Assembly: GCA_020848295.1 (NCBI GenBank)
Contig: JADLAI010000054.1
Span: forward strand, 1-35,169
DNA from: Flavobacteriales bacterium
GTDB lineage: Bacteria > Bacteroidota > Bacteroidia > Flavobacteriales_F > PHOS-HE28
Direction of reading: 5' to 3'
Length of the DNA: 35,169 nt
Shown: one piece after another, positions 1-7,592 of the stretch
Layout: every line of letters begins with the position of its first letter
Position numbering within the stretch: the first letter of the stretch is position 1
Notes under the pieces: generated by a model
What the model was told of the DNA's origin: nothing
Database searches by the model: none
The model's input: only the letters and a program-made list of their open reading frames with translations
Translations under genes and position numbers: made by a program

Positions 1-1079
1 AGGCTCCGCACCACGCCGTTGAACTCCATGTTCAACAAGAGCCCGGCCACCTTGCCCTGTGCCCACTTGCTGTGCAGGCAGAGTTCGTCGATGTGCGCGC
101 TGCCATTGGTTCGGATGATGTCAACGAGTGTCTGCTCATCGGGCAGTAACTCGGCGAAGAGCGCGGCTTGTACCGGTGCTTTCTTCTTCTTCGGCAACCA
201 TTCCATCAGGGTGATGACATCCTTGGCGTTGGTGATGAGGGCGGCCTTGTTCTGCTGGATCAACTTGTTGCAACCCTCGCTGCGCGGATCGGTGGGCCGG
301 CCGGGGAAGGTGAAGACCTCGCGGTCGTAACTGCTGGCGATGTCGGCGGTGATGAGGCTGCCACCTTTCGGGCCGCTTTCCACCACGATGGTGCAATCGC
401 TCAAGCCCGCGATCACGCGGTTGCGTGCCGGGAAATTGCCCGGTGCGAAGGAGGAGCCGCTCGGCAATTCGCTCACCAGCGCTCCATGCCGCACCATTTC
501 CTTGGCAGTGGCCGCATGCTCGCCGGGGTAGAGCTTATCCAAGCCGTGTGCCACGCAGCCGATGGTGGGCAGCTCGTTCTTCAATGCATGGCGGTGCGCT
601 ACGATGTCGATGCCATAAGCGAGACCGCTCACGATCGTCGCGTGGCATTCCTTGAGGCCCAGGACCAGGTCGGCACAAAGGCGCTTGCCCTCCTCGGTGG
701 GTGTGCGTGTGCCCACGATGCTCACCATGTGCTCCGCGTCGAGGTCGGTGGCCCCATCCACGTACAGGAGCACGGGGGCATCCTCTGCTTGTTTCAAACG
801 CCGTGGGTAGTCGGCGTCGAGGTAGAAGTGCATGCGCAGCTTGTGCTTGCGTACGTAGGCCAGTTCCTTCTCGGCCGTGGGCAGCACCCCCTTGTCGGTG
901 ATGCTCGTGATCAGTTTGGGTCCGATACCCGGCACCTTCTCCAAGGTATTCTTCAGTTTCCTATCGGTGAAGATGGGGTCGACACCACCGCAATAGGCCA
1001 CGAGGTTGCGGGCGTTGACCGGTCCGATGCCCTTGAGCATGGAGAGCGCGATCCGATGGATGAGTTCCTGGTCGCTCAT
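1..1079 (-). CDS. dprA: DNA-processing protein DprA, 3' end cut by window edge
   Basis: DprA binds single-stranded DNA and loads RecA during natural transformation. Read on the minus strand from ATG at 1079, about 359 codons are present and no stop is reached before position 1, so only a few C-terminal residues are missing. A helix-hairpin-helix-like region (ALSMLKGIGP, KVPGIGPKL) comes first. The Rossmann-type domain follows with VSIVGTRTPTEEGK, SGLAYGIDIVAHRHAL, the LDKLYPG segment and FAPGNFPARNRVIAGLSD, all family hallmarks. A C-terminal winged-helix-like part (LLPDEQTLVDIIRTNGSAHI) is also visible. It is divergent from the TonB receptor gene with 113 bases between starts, and no clear -7 box was seen on its side. 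Family assignment is firm; whether this organism is competent is not shown by the window. Confidence 0.95.
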   Translation of the reverse strand, partial: MSDQELIHRIALSMLKGIGPVNARNLVAYCGGVDPIFTDRKLKNTLEKVPGIGPKLITSITDKGVLPTAEKELAYVRKHKLRMHFYLDADYPRRLKQAEDAPVLLYVDGATDLDAEHMVSIVGTRTPTEEGKRLCADLVLGLKECHATIVSGLAYGIDIVAHRHALKNELPTIGCVAHGLDKLYPGEHAATAKEMVRHGALVSELPSGSSFAPGNFPARNRVIAGLSDCTIVVESGPKGGSLITADIASSYDREVFTFPGRPTDPRSEGCNKLIQQNKAALITNAKDVITLMEWLPKKKKAPVQAALFAELLPDEQTLVDIIRTNGSAHIDELCLHSKWAQGKVAGLLLNMEFNGVVRS

Positions 1080-1192
1080 GAACGGATGGCCCTTTTTCTA
1101 CATTTACCCGGCTGCCTGCGGTGATGGACCCGCGAACAGGCCACACTTCCGATGGGATCAGGCATGCAAGAACGGACGAATATACTCGCGGC

Positions 1193-3586
1193 ATGATACG
1201 GCTCGTGATCGCCATGGCCCTGTTCCTCGGCGCGGCACCTGCCATGGCCCAGAACACCTTGCTGAAGGGTGTGGTGCGGGATAGCCTGAGCGGTGAGCCG
1301 CTTTTCGGGGTGAACGTGATCCACGCGCCGGGCAAGGGGGTGGCCACCGACCCCTCGGGTGCCTACAGCATGTCCCTTCCCTATGGCACATACACCATCA
1401 CCTTCTCCAGCGTGGGCTACACGGCGGCCACCCGCCAGGTCGTACTGAGCGAAGCTGGGTCCTGGAGCCTTGATGTACGCCTGCGCCCGACGGCCACGCA
1501 ATTGGACATGGTGGTGATCAGTGCTGGTAAGTTCGAACAACGGGTGGGTGAGGTGACCCAGTCGTTGAGCGTGATCCGGCCCGATCTGATCCGGAACAAG
1601 AACATCGTTTCGCTCGGCGAAGCACTGGATCAGGTGCCGGGTGTGGTGATCGTGGACGAGGAGCCGCAGATCCGCGCGGGAAGTGGGTTCAGCTACGGCG
1701 CCGGCAGCCGGGTGCAGGTACTGGTGGATGATGTGCCCATTTTGAGCGGCGACATCGGACGACCGAACTGGAGCTTCCTCCCGATCGAGAACCTGGAGCA
1801 GGTGGAGGTGATCAAGGGGGCATCCAGTGTGCTGTATGGTAGTGCGGCCCTCAGCGGCGTGATCAATGTGCGCACCGCTTTCCCACGTGAAGCGCCAAGC
1901 ACCAAGGCCACGGTCTTCTCCGGTATCTATGATGCACCGGAGAATGCGAGCGCGCGGTGGTGGGGCGATAATAACCCGGTGTTCTCCGGTGCCAGCTTCA
2001 GCCACAGCCGCCGGATCGGGAAGTTCGACCTGGTGCTTGGTGGCAATGCCTTTTCCGATAACGGCCATATCGGCCCGGAGCCGATCCCGGCGGATACCCT
2101 CGCCACGGACCCATTACGTACCACAACGGGCGGCTACGACAACCGGGTCCGTTTCAACATCGGTACGCGCTGGCGCAATGGCAAGGTGAAGGGGTTGAGC
2201 TATGGCGTCAATGCCAACGCCATGAAGAGCCGCAATACGAGCGTGTTCATCTGGAACGACATCGGCGATGGGCTCTATCGCCCCAAACCAGGAACGGTGA
2301 CACGCACACGGGGCGCCCAGTACTATGTGGATCCCTTCATCGAATACCTCTCTCACGAGGGTACGCGCCATACCCTGCGCACCCGCATGCACCGCCAGGT
2401 GTTCGACAACAGCAACGGACAGGACAACAGCAACACGACCCTGCACGGCGAGTACCAGGTGCAGCAGCGCTTGAACCTCCTCGGGGAAACGGTGGCCACG
2501 GCCGGTGTGGTCTGGCGCCGTGTTCGCTCCAGGGCCGAGCTGTACAGCGGCAACGCGGATGGCGATGGGGATAACGAGGCGCGGAACACCGGAGCGTACC
2601 TGCAACTGGACAAGAAGCTCTTCGACAAGCTGGCGCTTAGTGCCGGTGTGCGCTACGAGCGCTTCGAGGTGGATGGGCTTGAGGCGGCACAACCCGTGTT
2701 CCGCGCGGGTGCCACCTACCAAGTGTTGCGAGCCACCTACCTGCGGGCGAGTTATGGCCAGGGCTTCCGGTTCCCGACCATCGGAGAGCGGTTCATCTCC
2801 ACCAGTGTGGGTTCGTTGCACATCTATCCCAACCCCGACCTCCGACCGGAGAAGAGCTGGAACGTGGAGGGCGGGTTGAAACAAGGGTTCAAGCTGGGTG
2901 GCTTCATGGGTTATCTGGATGCGGTGGTCTTCCAGCAGGACTTCGAGCAGTTCGTGGAGTTCACCTTCGGACAATGGGGCATGCCGCCTTACAACATGGG
3001 CAACCTCTTCGGCCTTGGTTTCATGAGCGTGAACACCGGTGGTGCGCGGGTGACGGGCTATGAGTTCGAATTGGCCGGAAAGGGCAACATCGGAGCGGTG
3101 GAACTGACCACATTGATGGGTTACACGCAGACCTTGCCGGTGAGCACCACCCCGGACCAAGCCTACGCTGCTTCCCCCAACCCCGCGAGCCTTTTCCCGG
3201 CGAGCACCTATTTGAATTCGAGCTACGACACCACCGGCCACATCCTGAAGTTCCGCATCCGTCAGTTGTTCCGTTTCGACCTGCAAGCCCGATACAAGCG
3301 GGGCTTTGTGGGTGGAAGTATGCGTTACAACAGCCACATCCGCAACATCGACAAGGCTTTCATCGACATGGACGACAATGGCCTGCTGGAGACCGGCGTG
3401 CATGAATGGATGGACAGCCACCGGACCGGTGACCTGATCGTGGATGCCCGCATCGGCCTGGAACTGCTGAAGGGCATACGGGCAGCGTTCCTCGTGAACA
3501 ACCTGACCAACCGCTCCTATTCCTTGCGCCCGCTCTCGATCGAAGCGCCCCGGACCTTACAGGTGCAGTTGAGCCTGGACCTTTGA
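1193..3586 (+). CDS. TonB-dependent outer-membrane receptor with carboxypeptidase-like N-terminal domain
   Basis: Outer-membrane active transporter of about 797 residues. I start it at ATG 1193 because MIRLVIAMALFLGAAPAMAQ is a clean signal peptide; an in-frame upstream start would prepend a non-signal tail. After cleavage comes a CarboxypepD_reg-like beta sandwich (roughly residues 21-105, GVVRDSLSGEPLFGVNV), typical of Bacteroidota receptors. The plug follows (about 115-230, with VLVDDVPILSGD and IENLEQVEVIKGASSVLYGS), then a 22-strand-type barrel rich in aromatic and glycine residues. The FRFPTIGERF and NPDLRPEKSWNVEGG segments are typical of siderophore/vitamin/metal receptors. The substrate cannot be told from sequence. 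kdsB starts 7 bases after its stop, so the two are probably cotranscribed. A weak box TATACTCG lies at 1181-1188. Confidence 0.93.
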   Translation: MIRLVIAMALFLGAAPAMAQNTLLKGVVRDSLSGEPLFGVNVIHAPGKGVATDPSGAYSMSLPYGTYTITFSSVGYTAATRQVVLSEAGSWSLDVRLRPTATQLDMVVISAGKFEQRVGEVTQSLSVIRPDLIRNKNIVSLGEALDQVPGVVIVDEEPQIRAGSGFSYGAGSRVQVLVDDVPILSGDIGRPNWSFLPIENLEQVEVIKGASSVLYGSAALSGVINVRTAFPREAPSTKATVFSGIYDAPENASARWWGDNNPVFSGASFSHSRRIGKFDLVLGGNAFSDNGHIGPEPIPADTLATDPLRTTTGGYDNRVRFNIGTRWRNGKVKGLSYGVNANAMKSRNTSVFIWNDIGDGLYRPKPGTVTRTRGAQYYVDPFIEYLSHEGTRHTLRTRMHRQVFDNSNGQDNSNTTLHGEYQVQQRLNLLGETVATAGVVWRRVRSRAELYSGNADGDGDNEARNTGAYLQLDKKLFDKLALSAGVRYERFEVDGLEAAQPVFRAGATYQVLRATYLRASYGQGFRFPTIGERFISTSVGSLHIYPNPDLRPEKSWNVEGGLKQGFKLGGFMGYLDAVVFQQDFEQFVEFTFGQWGMPPYNMGNLFGLGFMSVNTGGARVTGYEFELAGKGNIGAVELTTLMGYTQTLPVSTTPDQAYAASPNPASLFPASTYLNSSYDTTGHILKFRIRQLFRFDLQARYKRGFVGGSMRYNSHIRNIDKAFIDMDDNGLLETGVHEWMDSHRTGDLIVDARIGLELLKGIRAAFLVNNLTNRSYSLRPLSIEAPRTLQVQLSLDL

Positions 3587-3592
3587 CCGACA

Positions 3593-4345
3593 ATGCGCAT
3601 CCTTGGTGTGATCCCCGCCCGACATGCGAGCACCCGCCTGCCGGGCAAACCCTTGGTGGACATCGGTGGGAAGACCATGGTGCAGCGTGTGCTGGAAAAA
3701 GCACAGGAGGTCTCCGCACTCAACGAAGTGGTGGTGGCCACCGACGATCCGCGCATCCACGACCATGTGCGCCAGCTTGGTGGTCCGGTGGTGATGACCC
3801 GGATGGATCATCCCAGTGGAACGGACCGTTGCCACGAAGCGCTGACCCTGCTTGGCGCCGACCGCTTCGATGCCGTGGTGAACATCCAGGGGGATGAACC
3901 CTTCCTGGTGCCGGAACAGGTGGACGAACTGTGTGCCACCCTGGCGATCGCACCGGGCGGCCTGGCCACCCTGGCACACGTGGTGACCGATGATCGCGAC
4001 CTGGATGATCCCGGAAAGGTGAAGATCACGACGGACCATCGGGGCGATGCCCTGTACTTCAGCCGGGCGTGTATCCCAGTTCTGCGCAACCATCAGGCCG
4101 GGGAGCGGTATCGTGCCTTCCGCTACCTCAAGCACATCGGCCTGTACGCTTATCGCACCGGGATCCTCGGTCGGCTCGTTGCATTGCCACCTTCGCCCCT
4201 GGAGCAGGCCGAATCCCTGGAACAACTGCGCTGGGTGGAGAACGGCTTCCGTATCCGCGTGGGGATCACGGCACATCCATCGTTCTGTGTGGACACCCCC
4301 GCTGATCTGGAGGAAGCGCGCCGCCTTGTTGCCGGGCCGCGTTGA
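3593..4345 (+). CDS. kdsB: 3-deoxy-manno-octulosonate cytidylyltransferase (CMP-Kdo synthetase)
   Basis: Cytosolic enzyme that activates Kdo with CTP to CMP-Kdo, the donor for the lipopolysaccharide inner core. The protein is 250 residues, the usual size. The N-terminal nucleotide-binding motif ILGVIPARHASTRLPGKPL (residues 3-21) is diagnostic, followed by VVVATDDPRI, MTRMDHPSGTDRCHEA and VVNIQGDEPFL, which bind nucleotide, magnesium and sugar. The C-terminal part holds KHIGLYAYRTGIL and LEQAESLEQLRWVENGFRI, also conserved in KdsB. It begins 7 bases after the TonB receptor stop, and the HU/SPOR gene follows by 30 bases, so an operon is likely. Its presence shows a Kdo-containing envelope, consistent with the heptosyltransferase-like and MsbA-like genes further along. 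Confidence 0.97.
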   Translation: MRILGVIPARHASTRLPGKPLVDIGGKTMVQRVLEKAQEVSALNEVVVATDDPRIHDHVRQLGGPVVMTRMDHPSGTDRCHEALTLLGADRFDAVVNIQGDEPFLVPEQVDELCATLAIAPGGLATLAHVVTDDRDLDDPGKVKITTDHRGDALYFSRACIPVLRNHQAGERYRAFRYLKHIGLYAYRTGILGRLVALPPSPLEQAESLEQLRWVENGFRIRVGITAHPSFCVDTPADLEEARRLVAGPR

Positions 4346-4375
4346 TCCGCGCTCCGTTATCTTGCACGCCCGTTC

Positions 4376-5404
4376 ATGCGCCTCGACCAGGAACTCCATC
4401 GGTTGCTCTTCGACCACGACTGTGTGATCGTGCCGGGGTGGGGTGGCTTCCTGGCCCAGTACCGACCCGCCCGGCTGGATGCGAACCGCCAGTTGATCCA
4501 CCCCCCAGGCAAGGAGGTCGGCTTCAACCGGCACCTCCTGCGCAATGATGGCCTCCTCACCGATCATATCGCCCAACGCGACGGGATCGGTTTCGCAAGT
4601 GCCAATGCGTTGATCGACAAGGAAGTGGCGGATTGGAGGGACCAGCTCACCCGCACCGGTCGGCTGGAAGTGCCGCGTATCGGGATCTTCTACCGCGACC
4701 ATCAGCAAAACCTACAGTTCGACCCGGACGACCGCGCGAATTTCCTGAAGGAGGCCTTCGGGCTTGCTCCGGTGTCGGCCATCCCTGTTGGTCGGGTTCA
4801 GGTGGAGCCGAAGGTGATCCCGCTGCCGACACCCATGCCGGTGGTGCGAACACCCGAAGAGCCTGTGGTGCGCAGCCGACCGTGGTCGGTGGCAGCGGCC
4901 GTGGCCCTTCTCCTGATGGGTGGTGGCGCACTCGCCTATTTCGGTTTCCTGGCCAAGGATGGTGCGGCCTTCGGCTTCCGCCCAGCGGCCACGTACACAC
5001 CCGGCCCCGAACCTGTCCAAGCCACACCAGCGCACACCGCCGGATTCTCGTTACCCGATGACCTCTTCGGCATCCGAACCTTGCCGTTGAGCGATAACGA
5101 TAGTGTGATGTTGACGGTGGATCTGGGCAGTGCCCCGGCCGATACGACAGCCGTGGCGGTCTCCTCGCCGGTCGCCATGCGCCTGCGCTATCACGTGGTG
5201 GGTGGCTGCTTCGCACAACCCGAGAACGCGGACCGGTTGTTGCAGGAATTGCGGAACAAGGGTTACAAGGCGAACCGCCTTCCGCAGTACGGTGAACTGC
5301 ACCCGGTGGCCTTCGCCAGCTTTGCTGATCGCCAGGAAGCCCTGGACCTGCTTGCCGATATACGCCGCACCGGAACAGGACAAGCTTGGCTGCTTGTGCG
5401 CTGA
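4376..5404 (+). CDS. HU-CCDC81 and SPOR domain membrane protein
   Basis: A 342-residue protein with a Bacteroidota-specific architecture. Residues 1-60 (MRLDQELHRLLFDHDCVIVP, GWGGFLAQYRPA, GFNRHLLRNDGLL) and about 60-130 (ANALIDKEVADWRDQL, RIGIFYRD, FLKEAFGL) match the paired prokaryotic CCDC81 HU-like domains. A proline-rich linker leads to one membrane helix (about 170-192, SVAAAVALLLMGGGALAYFG). A periplasmic linker ends in a SPOR domain (about 270-342, RYHVVGGCFAQPENADRLLQ). SPOR domains bind peptidoglycan strands lacking stem peptides at division sites; HU-like folds often bind DNA or act as protein adaptors. The function is not established. The topology implies a cytoplasmic HU pair and a periplasmic SPOR. 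It sits 30 bases after kdsB; a weak TATCTTGC box at 4358-4365 is the only promoter hint. Confidence 0.88.
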   Translation: MRLDQELHRLLFDHDCVIVPGWGGFLAQYRPARLDANRQLIHPPGKEVGFNRHLLRNDGLLTDHIAQRDGIGFASANALIDKEVADWRDQLTRTGRLEVPRIGIFYRDHQQNLQFDPDDRANFLKEAFGLAPVSAIPVGRVQVEPKVIPLPTPMPVVRTPEEPVVRSRPWSVAAAVALLLMGGGALAYFGFLAKDGAAFGFRPAATYTPGPEPVQATPAHTAGFSLPDDLFGIRTLPLSDNDSVMLTVDLGSAPADTTAVAVSSPVAMRLRYHVVGGCFAQPENADRLLQELRNKGYKANRLPQYGELHPVAFASFADRQEALDLLADIRRTGTGQAWLLVR

Positions 5405-5448
5405 AGGATCGTGGTCCTTTCACCCGCCGTTGGTCGGCTCATGTGACC

Positions 5449-5476
5449 TTGTGGGGTCGTAGCGGTCGTAACTTCG
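5449..5476 (+). promoter_or_regulatory. Bacteroidota-type promoter, TTG-N17-TAACTTCG
   Basis: TTG at 5449-5451 is followed after 17 bases by TAACTTCG at 5469-5476, matching the TTG/TAnnTTTG promoter type known from Bacteroidota with C for T at the seventh place. The ATG of the DUF7793-like gene is at 5490, 13 bases after the box, so the predicted transcript leader is only a few bases long. Confidence 0.7.
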
Positions 5477-5489
5477 TACCTCGAATTCG

Positions 5490-5900
5490 ATGGAGACGAT
5501 GCATGTCGTGGAGTTGGAGGCCTGCACCATGGCCTTCCTGGATGGGGATGTCGTACACACGCATTTCAAGGCGGAACACCTGGTGCGACCCGATGAAGTG
5601 CAGGCCATGTTCGATGTGCTTGAACAGGAGCACCGGGGCCGCAAGGTCCTGCTGATGGTCTCCATGGGCGATGGAACCACACTGACCGGCGAAGCGCGTG
5701 CGCTTGCGTCGTCCGAGGGATCCTCACGCCTCATTGCCGCCGACGCCATCGTGGTGCGTGACTTCAGCCACCAACTGGCCGCCAACGTATTCGTTCGTCA
5801 CAACAAGCCACACCGCCCCATCCGGTTGTTCCCCGATCAGGAAAAGGCACTGGAATGGCTGAAGGAGAATCATCACCTCATCGAGCAAGACCGACCATGA
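5490..5900 (+). CDS. DUF7793-like (STAS/SpoIIAA-fold) protein
   Basis: A soluble protein of 136 residues. It resembles a Bacteroidota family of STAS-like proteins (DUF7793) as I remember it. The recognisable parts are a first strand pair (LEACTMAFLDGDVVHTHF), a middle strand and helix (KVLLMVSMGDG, LTGEARALASSE) and the C-terminal block (ANVFVRHNKPHRPIRLFPDQ, EKALEWLKE). No catalytic residues are evident, and no function is known for the family. The start at 5490 is supported by a well-spaced promoter just upstream. Its TGA overlaps the next gene's ATG (ATGA at 5897-5900), so the two products are probably made together. Confidence 0.75.
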   Translation: METMHVVELEACTMAFLDGDVVHTHFKAEHLVRPDEVQAMFDVLEQEHRGRKVLLMVSMGDGTTLTGEARALASSEGSSRLIAADAIVVRDFSHQLAANVFVRHNKPHRPIRLFPDQEKALEWLKENHHLIEQDRP

Positions 5901-6541
5901 TCCTGCGCACTTCATTGATGGCCACCTTGATCTTCGTGGTGCATTCCATCACCGGCCAAACGATCGCCACCACACCCTCGCGCACGATCAAGATCGGCAA
6001 AGCGGAGGTGACCGCGTTGGCCATCGCACCGAAAGGCGACCGCGTGCTCGTTGGGACCAATAACGGCGCCGCGCTGTATGAGTTGGAGAGCGGGAAGAAG
6101 GTGCATGCCTTCGCCTATGGCGAGGATGGGGCCACTGCGGTCTACCACGTCGGCTTCAACGACAACGGGGAATTCGTGGTGCTGATCGGTCCCAGCGGGA
6201 AACGCACGGTATGGAGCGCGGCCGATGGCCACCAGGAGAAGGTGATCACGCCGCACCGGTGGATCCCCGATCCGCGCCAGGTGAAAGCGATGGGCCTGGA
6301 GATGTCCAACTCAGCCTTCGATCGGTTCTATCAGCAGCAAGAGGCCAAAGTGGGCGACCTGACCCTGCGTGCGGTCAAGGATGGGAAGGTGGAGATCGCC
6401 GGCCCGGATGGCAAGGTGCAGCACACGTTGTCCTTTCCGGAGAACAAGGATCAACACCACCGTGCGCCGCTGTTGCTCTGGCAGGAACAGTTGCTCTTGG
6501 GTACGGACGATGGTCGCGTCCTCTTCTATGACGTGCGATGA
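5897..6541 (+). CDS. Secreted short beta-propeller (WD40-like) protein
   Basis: A protein of 214 residues with an N-terminal hydrophobic signal (MILRTSLMATLIFVVHSITG). It is followed by repeats resembling propeller blades: VTALAIAPKGDRVLVGTNNG, ALYELESGKKVHAF, VYHVGFNDNGEFVVLIGPSG, KRTVWSAADG and finally LLLGTDDGRVLFYDV. Only about three to four blades are visible, fewer than the seven of a closed WD40 propeller, so it may form part of a larger assembly or be a reduced member. The start at 5897 is chosen because it gives the signal peptide and the ATGA overlap with the preceding gene. The 3' end overlaps the convergent peroxiredoxin gene by 16 bases. Function unknown; a periplasmic or extracellular location is inferred. 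Confidence 0.7.
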   Translation: MILRTSLMATLIFVVHSITGQTIATTPSRTIKIGKAEVTALAIAPKGDRVLVGTNNGAALYELESGKKVHAFAYGEDGATAVYHVGFNDNGEFVVLIGPSGKRTVWSAADGHQEKVITPHRWIPDPRQVKAMGLEMSNSAFDRFYQQQEAKVGDLTLRAVKDGKVEIAGPDGKVQHTLSFPENKDQHHRAPLLLWQEQLLLGTDDGRVLFYDVR

Positions 6542-6984
6542 CCCTTCAGCACCCGCAGCGCCTCATACACATGACGGGAGGCGCGTAAGGGGTCGTTCAC
6601 CGCACTGCGGATCGTGCCCTCCTTGTCGATCACATAGGTGACCCTTCCCGGAAAGAGACCGAAGGTGCGTGGTATGTCGTAGGCCTGGCGCACCACGCCA
6701 TCGGTATCGGCCAGGAGCCGGTACGGCAGTTTCCACCGGGATGCGAAGGAGCGGTGTGAGGTCACCGGATCGCTGCTGATCCCCAGGACCACCGCTCCGG
6801 TATCGGACAGGGCCCCGTGAGCATCGCGGAACGCACAGACCTCCAGCGTACATACCATCGTGTTGTCCTTCGGATAGAAGAAGAGCACCACATGTTGCCG
6901 GCCATGATGGTCGCTGAGGCGAACAACTTCACCATCCTGATCCAACAGTTCGAAGTCCGGTGCCCGGCAGCCTACCTCAAGCAT
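6526..6984 (-). CDS. bcp: Thiol peroxidase of the PrxQ/BCP family
   Basis: Reduces hydrogen peroxide and organic hydroperoxides using thioredoxin. The protein is 152 residues, the family length, without a signal peptide. The thioredoxin fold opens with MLEVGCRAPDFELLDQDGE. The active-site motif PxxxTxxC is present as PKDNTMVC, with peroxidatic Cys45. Cys50 lies five residues later, the usual resolving position of alpha2-type PrxQ enzymes. VVLGISSDPVTSHRSFASRW and LLADTDGVVRQAY are also typical. The sequence before the catalytic cysteine is TMVC instead of the more common TPGC, an accepted variation. It starts inside the end of hemJ (8-base overlap), so the two genes form an operon read from the promoter at 7555-7562. 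Confidence 0.92.
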   Translation of the reverse strand: MLEVGCRAPDFELLDQDGEVVRLSDHHGRQHVVLFFYPKDNTMVCTLEVCAFRDAHGALSDTGAVVLGISSDPVTSHRSFASRWKLPYRLLADTDGVVRQAYDIPRTFGLFPGRVTYVIDKEGTIRSAVNDPLRASRHVYEALRVLKGHRTS

Positions 6985-7546
6985 GGGTCTGCTCCTCCGG
7001 CCGGGACTTGCCCCGCTTACCGCTAACCACGAGCATCACCACCCCGCCTACCGCGAGCAGGCCCAACGAGCCCCACATCCAATCCATGCGGTCCCGGAAA
7101 ATGAGCAGGACCACCAGCACGAACAGGAACAGGGTGGCCAGTTGCGACCACATCATCAATTGGAACGCGGACCATTTCACCTCCCCGCTCTTCAAGCGGC
7201 CATGGAAACGATGCACACTGAGGTGGTAGGCCAGCAGCAAGGCCAGGTATCCGAGCAGAACGTGCATGAACGGCTGTTTCAATAGGTCCGGACGTATGGA
7301 AAGGATCCAGGCTCCCAGCAGTACGAAGGCCACCAGCGCTGGCCAAATGACCATATAGAGCGCGCGCCGTTCCATGCCGACGAACTGGTCCAGCAGGATC
7401 TTCCGGTCCGGTTCCCACCGTGTCATGGCCGTTCGGTGTGCGATATACAGGCGCACGATGTGGAAGGTGCCCGCGAAGAAGACGATGAGCGCGAAGAGGT
7501 GCAGCGCCTTCAGCAGGGCGGGGATCTCGATGGGGGTGGGTGGCAT
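6977..7546 (-). CDS. hemJ: HemJ/CopD-family membrane protein (probable protoporphyrinogen oxidase)
   Basis: HemJ oxidises protoporphyrinogen IX in the penultimate step of protoporphyrin haem synthesis in many bacteria. This 189-residue protein has five predicted membrane helices. The HemJ pattern is recognisable: the first helix KALHLFALIVFFAGTFHIVR holds conserved His16 and is followed by RLYIAH. Next come MERRALYMVIWPALVAF, then FMHVLLGYLALLLAYHLSVH and a late helix LFLFVLVVLLIFRD. The C-terminal extension of about 35 residues with one more helix and a basic tail is longer than in short HemJ proteins. Assignment to HemJ over other CopD-like proteins rests on these patterns. It shares an operon with the peroxiredoxin and is divergent from the thioesterase gene 46 bases away. 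Confidence 0.8.
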   Translation of the reverse strand: MPPTPIEIPALLKALHLFALIVFFAGTFHIVRLYIAHRTAMTRWEPDRKILLDQFVGMERRALYMVIWPALVAFVLLGAWILSIRPDLLKQPFMHVLLGYLALLLAYHLSVHRFHGRLKSGEVKWSAFQLMMWSQLATLFLFVLVVLLIFRDRMDWMWGSLGLLAVGGVVMLVVSGKRGKSRPEEQTHA

Positions 7547-7554
7547 GGTCTTTC

Positions 7555-7562
7555 CAAAGGTA
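7555..7562 (-). promoter_or_regulatory. -7 box TACCTTTG for hemJ-bcp
   Basis: On the minus strand TACCTTTG matches the Bacteroidota TAnnTTTG box exactly and ends 8 bases before the hemJ ATG at 7546. No TTG at the expected distance was found. The oppositely directed box of the thioesterase gene is 15 bases away. Confidence 0.6.
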
Positions 7563-7577
7563 ACGGCCCTCCGGCTC

Positions 7578-7585
7578 TACCTTCG
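7578..7585 (+). promoter_or_regulatory. -7 box TACCTTCG for the thioesterase gene
   Basis: TACCTTCG ends 7 bases before the ATG at 7593, predicting a leaderless or almost leaderless transcript. The same sequence precedes rbfA and the ABC exporter. A TTC (7552-7554) lies 23 bases upstream in place of TTG. Confidence 0.6.
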
Positions 7586-7592
7586 CACCGCC

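Noticed and set aside
168-1124. 318-codon plus-strand frame opposite dprA
   Set aside because: The minus strand encodes dprA with all family motifs; the plus frame has none.
2114-3421. 435-codon minus-strand frame inside the TonB receptor gene
   Set aside because: Antisense shadow of a well-supported receptor; no homology recognised.
3557-4708. 383-codon minus-strand frame opposite kdsB
   Set aside because: Fully antisense to kdsB and the HU/SPOR start; no recognised motif.
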